Positions 19,253 through 28,527 of a stretch of 64,000 nucleotides of DNA are shown here, piece after piece. Source of the DNA: Niastella sp. (GTDB taxonomy: Bacteria; Bacteroidota; Bacteroidia; Chitinophagales; Chitinophagaceae). The stretch's first letter is position 1; each line of letters starts with the position of its first letter. The DNA lies in assembly GCA_016710595.1 (NCBI GenBank), contig JADJVM010000009.1, positions 62,001 through 126,000 of the forward strand. Reading direction: 5' to 3'. Made by a program: the position numbers and the translations under genes. Below the pieces are notes generated by a model, which had not been told where the DNA came from, did no database searches, and saw nothing but the letters and a program-made list of their open reading frames with translations.

Positions 19253-19858
19253 CTATTTCGAAGACTCAAATCTTTCATTCACTTTTTTCCAGTTTACTAC
19301 ATTCCAAAAAGCTTTTAAATAATCGGGCCTTTTATTTTGATATTTTAAATAATAAGCGTGTTCCCATACATCTACACCAAGTAATGGGCTGCCTTTTACT
19401 TCAGCCACATCCATCAGTGGGTTATCCTGGTTTGGCGTGGAACTTACTTCTAGTTTTCCATCTTTCACAATAAGCCATGCCCATCCACTACCAAAGCGGG
19501 TTTTACCGGCGCCCTCAAATTTTTCTTTAAATGCATCAAAGCTTCCAAAAGCGCTATTGATAGCTTCTGCTAGTTTTCCTGTGGGTACACCACCTGCCTG
19601 TGCTGCCATAGAATCCCAAAAAAAACTATGGTTCCAATGGCCACCGCCATTATTGCGGACCGCAGGGCTAATGCTACCTGCTTTTTTTACCAAATCATCT
19701 AAAGAAGTAGTTTCATTGGCAGTGCCTTCTATGGCTTTGTTTAAATTATCTACATAAGCCTGGTGATGCTTATCATGATGAATCTTCATTGTTTCTGAAT
19801 CAATATACGGTTCTAGTGCATCGTATGCATACGGTAATGGTTCTAATGTAAATGCCAT
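19253..19858 (-). CDS. sodA: Fe/Mn superoxide dismutase
   Basis: 201 residues. Metal ligands of the Fe/Mn family are visible: His in the MKIHHDKHHQAYVDN block, His in NHSFFWDSM, and Asp/His in DVWEHAYYLKYQNKRPDYL. No signal peptide, so cytoplasmic. It dismutates superoxide to oxygen and peroxide. The metal (Fe, Mn or cambialistic) cannot be settled from this alone. A -7 promoter element lies 44 bp upstream. Confidence 0.96.
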   Translation of the reverse strand: MAFTLEPLPYAYDALEPYIDSETMKIHHDKHHQAYVDNLNKAIEGTANETTSLDDLVKKAGSISPAVRNNGGGHWNHSFFWDSMAAQAGGVPTGKLAEAINSAFGSFDAFKEKFEGAGKTRFGSGWAWLIVKDGKLEVSSTPNQDNPLMDVAEVKGSPLLGVDVWEHAYYLKYQNKRPDYLKAFWNVVNWKKVNERFESSK

Positions 19859-19901
19859 AATATTAAAATTTATCTGTTAAAAAATGCTACCTGGATTACT
19901 G

Positions 19902-19909
19902 CAAATTTA
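19902..19909 (-). promoter_or_regulatory. sodA: -7 element of the sodA promoter
   Basis: On the minus strand it reads TAAATTTG, matching TAnnTTTG, and would give a leader of roughly 40 nt. No clear -33 TTG is seen. Confidence 0.45.
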
Positions 19910-19988
19910 AAGCCTAAATGATGGATACTTAATTTAAAAATATAGTTGTTCCTGATTTCGAAATAGATTTAAGGATTTCAGTATGGAA

Positions 19989-20426
19989 TCAGCGTTTCTT
20001 TTTAAAAAATGATTTCATTAAGGCGCTGCATTCTTCTTCCATTACACCACCTGTGAGTAATGTTTTGGGATGAAAGGGGTTATTTTTCCCCGCCACTTTT
20101 CGGTAACCATTTTTATCGTCATAAGCGCCAAAAACGATGCGGCCAATTTTACTCCAATATAAAGCGCCGCTGCACATAAGGCATGGCTCTGTGGTTACAT
20201 ATAAGGTAGCATCCGGAAGGTATTTACTGCCCAGGCTATTATAAGCGCTGGTGAGCGCCAGTATTTCGGCATGTGCCGTACTATCATTGAGCAATTCTAC
20301 CTGGTTGTGTGCCCTTGCAATAATTTTATGCTGTATTACCACAATGGCTCCTACCGGCACTTCATCTGCATCAAATGCTTTTTGTGCTTCCTGGTAAGCC
20401 AATTGCATATATTTCTCATCTGTCAT
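19989..20426 (-). CDS. tadA: tRNA-specific adenosine deaminase (TadA-type nucleoside deaminase)
   Basis: 145 residues from the ATG at 20426 (MTDEKYMQLA); the frame continues upstream to a TTG but the predicted promoter overlaps that part. Zinc/catalytic motifs HAE (near 52-54) and PCLMCSGA (near 78-85), plus DEVPVGAIVV near the N-terminus, fit TadA, which makes inosine-34 in tRNA-Arg. A guanine or cytosine deaminase of the same fold is less likely. Divergent from the aldehyde dehydrogenase gene with only 34 bp between the two start codons. Confidence 0.87.
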   Translation of the reverse strand: MTDEKYMQLAYQEAQKAFDADEVPVGAIVVIQHKIIARAHNQVELLNDSTAHAEILALTSAYNSLGSKYLPDATLYVTTEPCLMCSGALYWSKIGRIVFGAYDDKNGYRKVAGKNNPFHPKTLLTGGVMEEECSALMKSFFKKKR

Positions 20427-20447
20427 TTTTTGTTGCCTAACTTTAAG

Positions 20448-20455
20448 CAAAAATA
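20448..20455 (-). promoter_or_regulatory. tadA: -7 element of the tadA promoter
   Basis: On the minus strand it reads TATTTTTG (TAnnTTTG), 21 bp upstream of the ATG at 20426, implying a leader of about 15 nt. This supports the internal ATG start. Confidence 0.5.
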
Positions 20456-20460
20456 GGCTA

Positions 20461-21834
20461 ATGAACGGGGTAAATACATTACAATCTATACAGGCATTTT
20501 ATGATGCAGGAAATACAAGGTCGTATGCATTTAGAATAGAACAATTAAAAAAATTACGCAATGCTGTTATTGAACACGAAGAAGAAATTTACACGGCGTT
20601 AAAAAAAGACCTGAATAAAAGCAAAGAAGAATGCTGGATCACCGAAAATGGAATTTTACTCAGTGAAATAAACGGTGCCATCAGAAAATTAAAAAAATGG
20701 ATGCGGCCACGCAGGGTGCGTACGAATATTTTGAATTTCCCCTCTTCCAGTTTTATCTATCCTGAACCCCGGGGTGTAACACTTATCATCGGCCCCTGGA
20801 ATTATCCTTTTCAGTTGCTGATGATCCCACTGGTAGGAAGCATGGCTGCCGGTAATTGTACGGTACTAAAACCCTCGGAAATGGCGGTTCATACAGCAGC
20901 GCTCATTCAAAAAATAATCGTAACTCATTTCTCTGAAAACTATATTAGGGTGTATGAGGGTGATGGCGCTACAGTAATACCGGCTTTGATGAATAGCTTT
21001 ACTTTTGATCATGTATTTTTTACAGGCAGTACCGCTGTTGGGAAAAAAATATATGCTATGGCTGCAGAAAAATTAGTTCCTGTAACTTTAGAACTCGGAG
21101 GTAAAAGCCCCTGTATTATAGAAGCAGATGCCAATTTGGAGGTAAGTGCAAAACGAATTGCTTCGGTAAAATTTTCAAACAGCGGGCAAATGTGTATTGC
21201 ACCTGATTATGTACTGGTACATGAAAGTATAAAAGATAAATGGCTGCAAACGCTTGAAAAAATAATGCTCCAATTTTATGGCGATCCCTATTCTCTTACC
21301 AATGAATTGGGAAATATTATCAACCAAAAACAATTTGACCGGCTACTGCATTATTTACAGGATGCTGAAATAAAAATTGGCGGGCATTACAACCGGGAGC
21401 AACTGTTTATAGCGCCTACGGTATTAACCAGCATAAATATGAATACCCCCATTATGCAGGAAGAAATTTTTGGACCCATTTTACCGGTAATACCTTTTAA
21501 AGACCGCAAAGAGGCACTCCAAATTATTGAACAAAACCTCAACCCTCTCTCTTTATATATCTTTTCAAATAAAAAAAGCAACACTGATTTTTGGTTGCAA
21601 AACGTTGCATTTGGTGGTGGTTGTATTAACAATGCCGGCTATCATTTTACCAATAAAAATTTACCATTTGGAGGTCGGGGGCAAAGCGGCATAGGTGCAT
21701 ACCATGGTTATTATAGTTTTAAAATATTTAGCCATCAAAAATCAATCATGAAAACACCTACCTGGTTTGATCCCTCTATAAAATACCCACCTTTTACTGG
21801 CAAATTAAATCTTTTTAAAAAAGTATTAGGATGA
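20461..21834 (+). CDS. Aldehyde dehydrogenase (NAD(P)+-dependent, ALDH3-like)
   Basis: 457 residues, the shorter length typical of class 3 enzymes. Seen: GPWNYPFQLLMIPLVGSMAAGNCTVLKPSE (cofactor-binding), FFTGSTAVGK, the Glu motif LELGGKSP (near 210) and the catalytic Cys in NSGQMCIAPDY (near 245). It ends with the hydrophobic/basic tail seen in fatty- or aromatic-aldehyde enzymes. It oxidises aldehydes to acids; substrate unknown. The stop overlaps the next start (ATGA at 21831-21834), so it is translationally coupled to a glutathione peroxidase, suggesting a role in oxidative or lipid-aldehyde detoxification. Confidence 0.92.
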   Translation: MNGVNTLQSIQAFYDAGNTRSYAFRIEQLKKLRNAVIEHEEEIYTALKKDLNKSKEECWITENGILLSEINGAIRKLKKWMRPRRVRTNILNFPSSSFIYPEPRGVTLIIGPWNYPFQLLMIPLVGSMAAGNCTVLKPSEMAVHTAALIQKIIVTHFSENYIRVYEGDGATVIPALMNSFTFDHVFFTGSTAVGKKIYAMAAEKLVPVTLELGGKSPCIIEADANLEVSAKRIASVKFSNSGQMCIAPDYVLVHESIKDKWLQTLEKIMLQFYGDPYSLTNELGNIINQKQFDRLLHYLQDAEIKIGGHYNREQLFIAPTVLTSINMNTPIMQEEIFGPILPVIPFKDRKEALQIIEQNLNPLSLYIFSNKKSNTDFWLQNVAFGGGCINNAGYHFTNKNLPFGGRGQSGIGAYHGYYSFKIFSHQKSIMKTPTWFDPSIKYPPFTGKLNLFKKVLG

Positions 21835-22415
21835 GTAATAAACAAAAGGCAATGGTTTTTATATATCCGTTATTATCAAGGATTACAAAATGGATAGGAA
21901 AATCTCAAAAAATAATAAAATCAACTTCCATGGCACCCGAATCTTTTTATTTATTAAATGCAGTATTAATACATGGAGAAACCTTTTCTTTTGAATCATT
22001 AAAAGGTAAAAAGGTTTTATTGGTAAACACAGCTTCTGATTGTGGCTATACACCCCAATACAAAGGGCTTGAGCAATTGCATCAACAGGAAAAAGACAGG
22101 CTGGTAATAATTGGTTTCCCCAGCAATGATTTTGGAGAACAGGAAAAAGGCAGCAATAATGAAATTGGTAATTTTTGTGAAAAAAACTTCGGTGTAACAT
22201 TTTTACTCACCCAAAAATCTATTGTAAAAAAAATGAGCGGCCAAGATCCCGTTTACAAATGGCTGACTGATGAAACTAAAAATGGATGGAATGATGTGGC
22301 ACCTTCCTGGAACTTTTGTAAATATTTAGTAAACGAAGAAGGGAACCTTACTCATTTTTTTGAGTCGGGTATTGAACCCCTAAGTAAGAAAATGGCAGAT
22401 GCCATCCATGAATAA
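21831..22415 (+). CDS. Glutathione peroxidase-family thiol peroxidase (Cys type)
   Basis: 194 residues. The core reads LLVNTASDCGYTPQY (peroxidatic Cys near 70, not selenocysteine), VIIGFPSNDFGEQEKGS (the Gln segment) and the Trp segment PSWNFCKYLV, i.e. the Cys/Gln/Trp set of the family. The first ~33 residues extend beyond the usual start, which would be MAPESFYLL at 21930. I keep 21831 because it overlaps the upstream stop codon. It reduces hydroperoxides, probably with thioredoxin. Second gene of the operon with aldehyde dehydrogenase. Confidence 0.9.
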   Translation: MSNKQKAMVFIYPLLSRITKWIGKSQKIIKSTSMAPESFYLLNAVLIHGETFSFESLKGKKVLLVNTASDCGYTPQYKGLEQLHQQEKDRLVIIGFPSNDFGEQEKGSNNEIGNFCEKNFGVTFLLTQKSIVKKMSGQDPVYKWLTDETKNGWNDVAPSWNFCKYLVNEEGNLTHFFESGIEPLSKKMADAIHE

Positions 22416-22950
22416 AATGATGAATGAAAAAATAATTTTTACAGAAAAACAATCTTTCAGGCAACCCTTGATATGGATCATTCTTTTATCTTTAAATATA
22501 TTATTTATTTATGGGTTTGTGGAACAGGTTATACGTAAAGAACAATTTGGAGAAAAACCCATGACAGATACGGGTTTGATCATACTCATGCTTATAACAC
22601 TCACCTTATCATTATGTTTCTTTAGCCTCCGCCTGGAAACCCTTATTAAACCGGATGGTATTTATTTTCGTTTCTATCCTTTTCAAATAAAGTATAAATC
22701 AATTGCATGGAAAGACCTTACAGAAATATATGTACGGCAGTACAGCCCCATAGCTGAATACGGGGGTTGGGGCATCCGGGGTATTGGAAAAAATAAAGCA
22801 TACAATGTATCAGGCAACAAAGGAATACAATTAATAACGACAAATAATACCCGCATACTTATTGGAACACAAAAACCGGATGAAATAAATGAGATCATTA
22901 AATGGCTTGAATTACCTACCCGGCAGGATGTGAGCCCGCATCACCGGTAA
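22399..22950 (+). CDS. Membrane protein with C-terminal PH-like domain
   Basis: About 183 residues; start uncertain (ATGs at 22399, 22408, 22417 and 22420). Two transmembrane segments (LIWIILLSLNILFIYGFVEQV and GLIILMLITLTLSLCFFSLRL) are followed by a compact C-terminal domain of alternating beta strands (YFRFYPFQIKYKSIAWKDLTEIYVRQYSP ... IQLITTNNTRILIGTQKPDEI). That pattern resembles bacterial PH-like domains. Function unknown. It overlaps the 3' end of the peroxidase gene, so it is the third gene of that operon. Confidence 0.7.
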   Translation: MPSMNKMMNEKIIFTEKQSFRQPLIWIILLSLNILFIYGFVEQVIRKEQFGEKPMTDTGLIILMLITLTLSLCFFSLRLETLIKPDGIYFRFYPFQIKYKSIAWKDLTEIYVRQYSPIAEYGGWGIRGIGKNKAYNVSGNKGIQLITTNNTRILIGTQKPDEINEIIKWLELPTRQDVSPHHR

Positions 22951-23002
22951 TATTATTTCCAACCAATTTTTTTATCATTATTTTACAGCATACAGAAATA
23001 CT

Positions 23003-23010
23003 TATTTTTG
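23003..23010 (+). promoter_or_regulatory. -7 element upstream of the deoxyhypusine-synthase-like gene
   Basis: TATTTTTG matches TAnnTTTG and lies 23 bp before the ATG at 23034. The -33 position lacks a clear TTG. Confidence 0.5.
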
Positions 23011-23033
23011 CATTTTAAAAAAAAGAAAAGATC

Positions 23034-24008
23034 ATGACAAAAGGCCCGGTTTCTAATTTTATTCAACATCATTATCGCCATTTTAATGCAGCGGCTTTAA
23101 TGGATGCTGCCAAAGGTTACGAACAACACATGAATGAAGGTGGAAAAATGATGATCACCCTGGCAGGTGCAATGAGCACCGCAGAACTTGGGCTCAGTTT
23201 AGCCGAAATGATAAGGCAGGATAAAGTACAAATTATAAGCTGTACGGGTGCAAACCTGGAAGAAGATGTAATGAACCTGGTAGCCCATAGTCATTATAAA
23301 AGAGTACCCAATTATCGTGACCTTACGCCGCAGGAAGAATGGGATCTTTTAGAAAACCATTATAACCGGGTAACCGATACTTGCATTCCTGAAGAAGAAG
23401 CATTTCGCCGCCTGCAAAAACATTTGCATGCTGCATGGAAAAAAGCAGAGGAAAAAGGAGAAAGATATTTCCCTCATGAATTTTTATACCAGGTAGTATT
23501 AAGCGGTAACCTGGAACAATATTATGAAATAGACCCAAAAGATAGTTGGATCATTGCGGCAGCACAAAAAAATATTCCTATCGTATGCCCCGGCTGGGAA
23601 GACAGTACCACCGGAAATATATTTGCATCGTACGTCATTAAAAATGAATTAAAAGCATCTACAGTAAAAAGTGGTATTGAATATATGGTGTGGCTCGCTG
23701 ATTGGTATCGCCAAAACAGCAGTGGAAAAGGAGTGGGTTTCTTTCAAATAGGCGGCGGTATTGCCGGTGATTTTCCAATTTGCGTAGTACCCATGATGTA
23801 CCAGGATTTAGAAATGCATGACGTTCCTTTTTGGAGTTATTTTTGCCAGGTAAGTGATAGTACCACTTCTTACGGATCATACTCTGGTGCAGTACCCAAC
23901 GAAAAGATTACCTGGGGTAAATTAGATATTCATACACCTAAATTTATTGTAGAAAGTGATGCCACAATTGTAGCGCCTTTAATTTTTGCATGGATTTTGG
24001 GTTGGTAA
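23034..24008 (+). CDS. Deoxyhypusine synthase-family protein
   Basis: 324 residues, close to deoxyhypusine synthases. NAD-binding text includes TLAGAMSTAELG near the N-terminus and SCTGANLEEDVMNL. The segment SYSGAVPNEKITWGKL retains the WGK lysine that forms the covalent intermediate with the aminobutyl group. Bacteria lack eIF5A, so the likely reaction is aminobutyl transfer in polyamine metabolism, as in homospermidine-synthase-like relatives (family knowledge, not shown here). No polyamine gene lies nearby. It has its own promoter; a DinB gene follows 29 bp downstream. Confidence 0.85.
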   Translation: MTKGPVSNFIQHHYRHFNAAALMDAAKGYEQHMNEGGKMMITLAGAMSTAELGLSLAEMIRQDKVQIISCTGANLEEDVMNLVAHSHYKRVPNYRDLTPQEEWDLLENHYNRVTDTCIPEEEAFRRLQKHLHAAWKKAEEKGERYFPHEFLYQVVLSGNLEQYYEIDPKDSWIIAAAQKNIPIVCPGWEDSTTGNIFASYVIKNELKASTVKSGIEYMVWLADWYRQNSSGKGVGFFQIGGGIAGDFPICVVPMMYQDLEMHDVPFWSYFCQVSDSTTSYGSYSGAVPNEKITWGKLDIHTPKFIVESDATIVAPLIFAWILGW

Positions 24009-24037
24009 CATTATTATTAAATTTAAAAAATTATTTT

Positions 24038-24535
24038 ATGGCACTCATTCCATTATTGATAAAAGAATTGAAAGACGAAACAGCAATTACCCGTACTTTT
24101 TTATCACAAATACCCGATGATAAATTTTCGTGGAAGCCACACGAAAAAAGTATGAGTATAAAACAATTGGCAGGCCACCTGGCAGAACTTCCGGGATGGG
24201 TTTCTATGGCCTTGCATACCGATGGGTTAGATTTTGAAGCTGGCGATTATAAACCCACAGATATTAATACATCAGCCGAACTGGTAAAACTCTTAGATGA
24301 AAACCTGCAAAATTCAGTAACCGCATTACAAAATGCAAAAGAAGCAGACCTTGATCCCATCTGGACCATGCGCATGGGCGAAAAAATTTTAGCAAAATGG
24401 ACCAAGTATGAAGTAATACGCCATGCCCTCGCCCAACAAATTCATCACAGGGCACAGTTAGGGGTAGATTTTAGGTTACTGGATATCCCGGTTCCATCTA
24501 CTTATGGTCCTTCAGCAGATGTTCAATCATTTTAA
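24038..24535 (+). CDS. DinB-family protein
   Basis: 165 residues from the ATG at 24038; an upstream in-frame ATG lies inside the previous gene and is unlikely. Four-helix DinB-like pattern with possible metal-binding histidines: IKQLAGHLAELPGW near 45-55 and a C-terminal RHALAQQIHHRAQLGVDFRLL helix. Family members are metal-dependent and often act as thiol transferases with bacillithiol or related thiols, but the substrate here is unknown. Probably co-transcribed with the upstream gene; a terminator follows. Confidence 0.85.
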   Translation: MALIPLLIKELKDETAITRTFLSQIPDDKFSWKPHEKSMSIKQLAGHLAELPGWVSMALHTDGLDFEAGDYKPTDINTSAELVKLLDENLQNSVTALQNAKEADLDPIWTMRMGEKILAKWTKYEVIRHALAQQIHHRAQLGVDFRLLDIPVPSTYGPSADVQSF

Positions 24536-24545
24536 TTTCTCTTAT

Positions 24546-24571
24546 AAGGCCGGTTTTCTCCCGGCTTTTTT
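24546..24571 (+). terminator. Terminator after the DinB gene
   Basis: GCCGG (24549-24553) pairs with CCGGC (24561-24565), extended by A.U and G.U pairs, followed by T6. Confidence 0.75.
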
Positions 24572-24613
24572 ATTATAATTTAGTACACTTATCTTTTAAA
24601 ATAATTGCGAAAT

Positions 24614-25963
24614 ATGAATAGTAAAATATTTTATAGCCTCGTTTTTTTGTTGGCCAATACCATTATATGTAAGGCACAAATTGTTTCTACCGGCAATATA
24701 AATTTTCCGCAATGGATACAGCAGTCAAATATTTATGAAGTGAATGTAAGGCAATATAGCCCCGAAGGAACATTCAAAGCATTTGAAAAAAGCCTGCCCC
24801 GCTTAAAAGATATGGGTGTAGAAATTTTATGGTTTATGCCCATAACGCCCATCAGTAAAATAGATCGCAAAGGCGCTTTGGGAAGTTATTATGCTGTGGC
24901 CGATTATACTACGGTAAATCCTGAATTTGGTACCATGGATGATTGGAAAAGCTTAGTAAAAAATGCACATGCCATGGGCTTTAAAGTTATTACAGATTGG
25001 GTGGCCAACCATAGTGGGGCAGATAACCGCTGGCTACAAACAAATCCCGATTTTTATGTAAGAGACAAGAACGGTGTAGCCAAATATGCTTTTGATTGGA
25101 CCGATACACGGGACTTAGATTACGACAATGCAGAATTAAAAGATAGTATGACCCATGCCATGAAGTTTTGGGTGGAAGAAACCGGTATAGATGGTTTTCG
25201 TTGCGATGTGGCAGCCGAAGTACCTCGTAGTTTTTGGCAACCATGTATAGATGCATTAAAAAAAATAAAGCCTGATATTTTTATGCTTGCCGAAGCAAAT
25301 ACTGCCTGGATACATGATGCCGGTTTTAATACTACCTATGGCTGGAATATGTTTGCTAAAATGAAAGAAATAGCATCAGGTAAAAGTTCGGCACGTGTAT
25401 TAGATACGGTGCTTATGCACCAGGATGAAACTTTTGTGCCAGGGGCTATAAAATTATATTTCACCAGCAACCACGATGAAAATAGCTGGAACAAAAGTGA
25501 CTATGCTACTTTTCCGGGTGCAAGCCACGCTCCCTTTGCAGTACTTACACAAACCATGCGGGCCAGCTTACCCCTTATTTATAGTGGCCAGGAAGAACCT
25601 TATTTAGATTCACTTTCCTTTTTTTATAAAGATTTAATTACCTGGGGGAAATATAAACGGGCTCCTTTTTATAAAACTTTATTAAACGAAAGAAAAAATA
25701 ATCCCGCCCTGGCAGTAGATGCAGGTTATACTAAAATATTATCTACTAACGATGATAAAATATTTGCTTATACCCGCCAAAAAAATAATAATAAAATTTT
25801 AGTCGTTTTAAACTTATCCTCTTCACCCGTTGTAATTTCATTTAAAAGTAGTGGCATATCTGGCGAGGCAATAGAAATATTTACTAATCAAAAAGAAAAT
25901 ATTACAGGCAATTTGGCAATACCTCTGCAAGCATGGGGATATAAAGTGTATCGGTATTTATAA
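24614..25963 (+). CDS. Secreted GH13 alpha-amylase family glycosidase
   Basis: About 449 residues from the ATG at 24614; a TTG at 24605 is a weaker start. Signal peptide KIFYSLVFLLANTIICKAQ. GH13 regions in order: VITDWVANHSG (region I), GFRCDVAAEVP with the nucleophile Asp near 197 (region II), FMLAEANT with the acid/base Glu near 226 (region III) and YFTSNHDENSW with the third Asp near 290 (region IV). A C-terminal beta domain ends the protein. Hydrolyses alpha-glucans, probably in the periplasm. No SusCD-type genes lie nearby, so this is not a classic polysaccharide utilisation locus. Confidence 0.93.
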   Translation: MNSKIFYSLVFLLANTIICKAQIVSTGNINFPQWIQQSNIYEVNVRQYSPEGTFKAFEKSLPRLKDMGVEILWFMPITPISKIDRKGALGSYYAVADYTTVNPEFGTMDDWKSLVKNAHAMGFKVITDWVANHSGADNRWLQTNPDFYVRDKNGVAKYAFDWTDTRDLDYDNAELKDSMTHAMKFWVEETGIDGFRCDVAAEVPRSFWQPCIDALKKIKPDIFMLAEANTAWIHDAGFNTTYGWNMFAKMKEIASGKSSARVLDTVLMHQDETFVPGAIKLYFTSNHDENSWNKSDYATFPGASHAPFAVLTQTMRASLPLIYSGQEEPYLDSLSFFYKDLITWGKYKRAPFYKTLLNERKNNPALAVDAGYTKILSTNDDKIFAYTRQKNNNKILVVLNLSSSPVVISFKSSGISGEAIEIFTNQKENITGNLAIPLQAWGYKVYRYL

Positions 25964-26049
25964 TAATATTTACAATACTTTGGGTATATTTTTTACATAG
26001 CAATTTCAGGATAAACGTACCTTGTATGGTACATCATTAAATAGAAAAT

Positions 26050-26583
26050 ATGGAGAGCATGAATACTGATGAACTTTATTTAGAATCAGAAGCTGATATA
26101 AAAAATAACCTGTTTGCCGAAGCGTTTCGCAAATGCGAATCTATCTTATATGAAGACCCAAAACATGCACCGGCACACAATTCACTGGGTTGGTTATTAA
26201 AAACCCAATTTGATAATTACGAGCGGGCAGAGAACCATTTCATCACCGCTATGAAATGCGACCCCCTGTATCCCCATCCCTATTTTCATTATGCTACTTT
26301 TTTAAATGACCTGGAGCGTTACGACGATTTGAGCCGGCACCTTGAAAAATGCCTGACCATCGCAACACTTGAAAAATCATGGATATTTGCCAAGAAGGCA
26401 ATGATGGAAGAATTAAAATTTAATTTTATGGAAGCCATCAGCAATTATGAAAAAGCAATACTCTGCTGCCTCAATGACGATAAAATAAAATCTTACCAGG
26501 AAGATATTGATCGCTGCCTTTTAAAGATTAAAATTGCAGAAAAAAAAGACCTTGTCAATACAGCGCCGGGCTTCAGCAACTAA
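26050..26583 (+). CDS. TPR-repeat protein (177 aa)
   Basis: No signal peptide. Three or four tetratricopeptide-like helix pairs are visible, e.g. KHAPAHNSLGWLLKTQ and PHPYFHYATFLNDLERYDDLSRHLEKCL, then FMEAISNYEKAILCC. Likely a cytoplasmic protein-interaction scaffold; partner unknown. It sits 20 bp upstream of an M1 peptidase gene and may be co-transcribed with it. Confidence 0.75.
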   Translation: MESMNTDELYLESEADIKNNLFAEAFRKCESILYEDPKHAPAHNSLGWLLKTQFDNYERAENHFITAMKCDPLYPHPYFHYATFLNDLERYDDLSRHLEKCLTIATLEKSWIFAKKAMMEELKFNFMEAISNYEKAILCCLNDDKIKSYQEDIDRCLLKIKIAEKKDLVNTAPGFSN

Positions 26584-26603
26584 TCACTTTTTAATTATAA
26601 TGT

Positions 26604-28472
26604 ATGATGCGTTATTTATTTGGAGCTATCTGCCTTACCTTTTTTTTGACGGCGGCAATTGCTCAAAGCAAACTCCCAATGCCATCCAATATTAAAAAAT
26701 CGTATAACAACGACACAAGAAGTTTACAAGGCATACCGGGTAAAAAATATTGGCAAAATACAGCAAACTATACCATTGATGTAAGCCTGAACCCTAACAA
26801 CAATGTAATTTCCGGCACCGCTCATATTGAGTATATAAATAACAGCCCCGACACCCTTCGTTCTCTCCTGTTTAAATGCTATCCCAATATATACAAAAAA
26901 GGAGCCGAGCGCCTTATGCCCATCCACGAAGAAGATATTACAGAAGGCATACAAATTGAAAAACTAAAAATTGCAGGTGAAGAAATATCAAAAAACAATT
27001 ACCACAGTACCTCAACCAATATGAACGTACGCATACTTCCATTAGCCCCGGGCCATTCTGTAATATGTGATGTGGAATATCATTATACCTTAAACAAAAA
27101 TTCCCATATCAGGCAAGGCCAGGTAGATGATGGCGCATACTTTGTAGCATACTTTTTCCCACGCATTGCAGTATATGATGATGTAGATGGATGGAACCAG
27201 TTACCCTACCTTGGCAACCTTGAGTTCTATAACGATTTCTGTAATTTTAATTTGTCAGTAACCGTTCCACCTAATTACCAGGTGTGGGCCACCGGCGATT
27301 TAATAAATGCCGAGAATGTTTTAAATGAACCATACCTTTCCCGTTTTAAAAATGCAAATCAATCAGACAGTGTATCATTTATTATTGATAGTACCGACCA
27401 GGTTAAAAAAAATATTTCAAAAAATAATTTTCAAAACACCTGGAAGTTTACTGCCGGTAATGTAACCGATATAGCATTTGCCTGCAGCAATCATTATCTG
27501 TGGCAAAGCAGTAGCCTGGTTGCAGATCCGCAAACAGGCCGCCGCACCCGTGCCGATGCTGTATTTAATAAAGATCATAAAGATTATTATCTCGTCGCAT
27601 CCGATGCCCGTAAAACAGTACAGGCCATGAGTTATCAATTTCCAAAATGGCCATATCCTTACAACCACATTACCGTATTTGATGGGTTAGATCAAATGGA
27701 ATATCCCATGATGGCAAATGATAATCCCATAGAAGACAGGCATGAAAGTATTGAGCTTACCACGCATGAAATTTTTCATACCATGTTTCCATTTTACATG
27801 GGAACCAACGAAACTAAATATGCCTGGATGGATGAAGGATGGGCAACCATTGGCGAATGGGTTATTTCTCCACTCATAGATACCAGCATCATAGATTTGT
27901 ATGGTGTAAAACGTACCGAAACCGCCGCCGGAACCGAAGCCGATTTACCCATCATGATTAACAGTACATATCAAAATGGAATGGCTTATTTCATCAATTC
28001 ATACCCCAAGCCCGCCCTCGCATATTTGTATGCAAAAGAAATGTTGGGCGACACAAAATTTTTTGCAGGCCTTCATTTTTATTTTACACATTGGCACAGC
28101 AAACATCCCCTGCCCTACGATTTTTTTGCTGCCATGAATGCAGGAAGCGGAACCAACCTAAATTGGTTTTGGCAGCGTTGGTTCTTTGATAACAGTACCC
28201 CCAACCTGGCCATCTTAAAACTCCAGGGTAAGGGAAGCAGCAAAAAATTATTCATCAAAAACATCGGTGGCAAACCCATGCCTGTACATATTAATATTTT
28301 ATATAAAGATGGCAGCACTCAAAAAATATATCGTTCCGCAGCATTGTGGCAAAACAGTAGCCTCATCACCATTCCTGTAAAGGCAACAAAACCCATTAAA
28401 ACAATCACACTTGGTAGCCCTTATGTGATAGATACAGATTATAGCGACAACAGCATTTCACCCATCAATTAA
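26604..28472 (+). CDS. Secreted M1-family (aminopeptidase N-like) metallopeptidase
   Basis: 622 residues with signal peptide (MMRYLFGAICLTFFLTAAIAQ). A beta-rich N-terminal domain (WQNTANYTIDVSLNPNNNVISG..) resembles the M1 N-domain. The zinc motif HEIFHTMFPFY is near 388 and the distal Glu is in WMDEGWATIGEW near 410. The usual GAMEN motif of exopeptidases appears as DQMEYPMM, typical of the divergent Bacteroidota subgroup. Likely removes N-terminal residues from peptides in the periplasm. Confidence 0.9.
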   Translation: MMRYLFGAICLTFFLTAAIAQSKLPMPSNIKKSYNNDTRSLQGIPGKKYWQNTANYTIDVSLNPNNNVISGTAHIEYINNSPDTLRSLLFKCYPNIYKKGAERLMPIHEEDITEGIQIEKLKIAGEEISKNNYHSTSTNMNVRILPLAPGHSVICDVEYHYTLNKNSHIRQGQVDDGAYFVAYFFPRIAVYDDVDGWNQLPYLGNLEFYNDFCNFNLSVTVPPNYQVWATGDLINAENVLNEPYLSRFKNANQSDSVSFIIDSTDQVKKNISKNNFQNTWKFTAGNVTDIAFACSNHYLWQSSSLVADPQTGRRTRADAVFNKDHKDYYLVASDARKTVQAMSYQFPKWPYPYNHITVFDGLDQMEYPMMANDNPIEDRHESIELTTHEIFHTMFPFYMGTNETKYAWMDEGWATIGEWVISPLIDTSIIDLYGVKRTETAAGTEADLPIMINSTYQNGMAYFINSYPKPALAYLYAKEMLGDTKFFAGLHFYFTHWHSKHPLPYDFFAAMNAGSGTNLNWFWQRWFFDNSTPNLAILKLQGKGSSKKLFIKNIGGKPMPVHINILYKDGSTQKIYRSAALWQNSSLITIPVKATKPIKTITLGSPYVIDTDYSDNSISPIN

Positions 28473-28489
28473 GCACCTTATAAGTGGCA

Positions 28490-28521
28490 TTTTGAATTCA
28501 TCTTCTTTTGAATTATCTTTG
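28490..28521 (+). promoter_or_regulatory. Promoter of the methionine synthase operon
   Basis: TTTTG at 28490-28494, exactly 19 nt, then TATCTTTG at 28514-28521: a full match to the Bacteroidota consensus. Transcription should start near 28528, i.e. at the first base of the large hairpin that follows. Confidence 0.75.
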
Positions 28522-28527
28522 TTGCCA

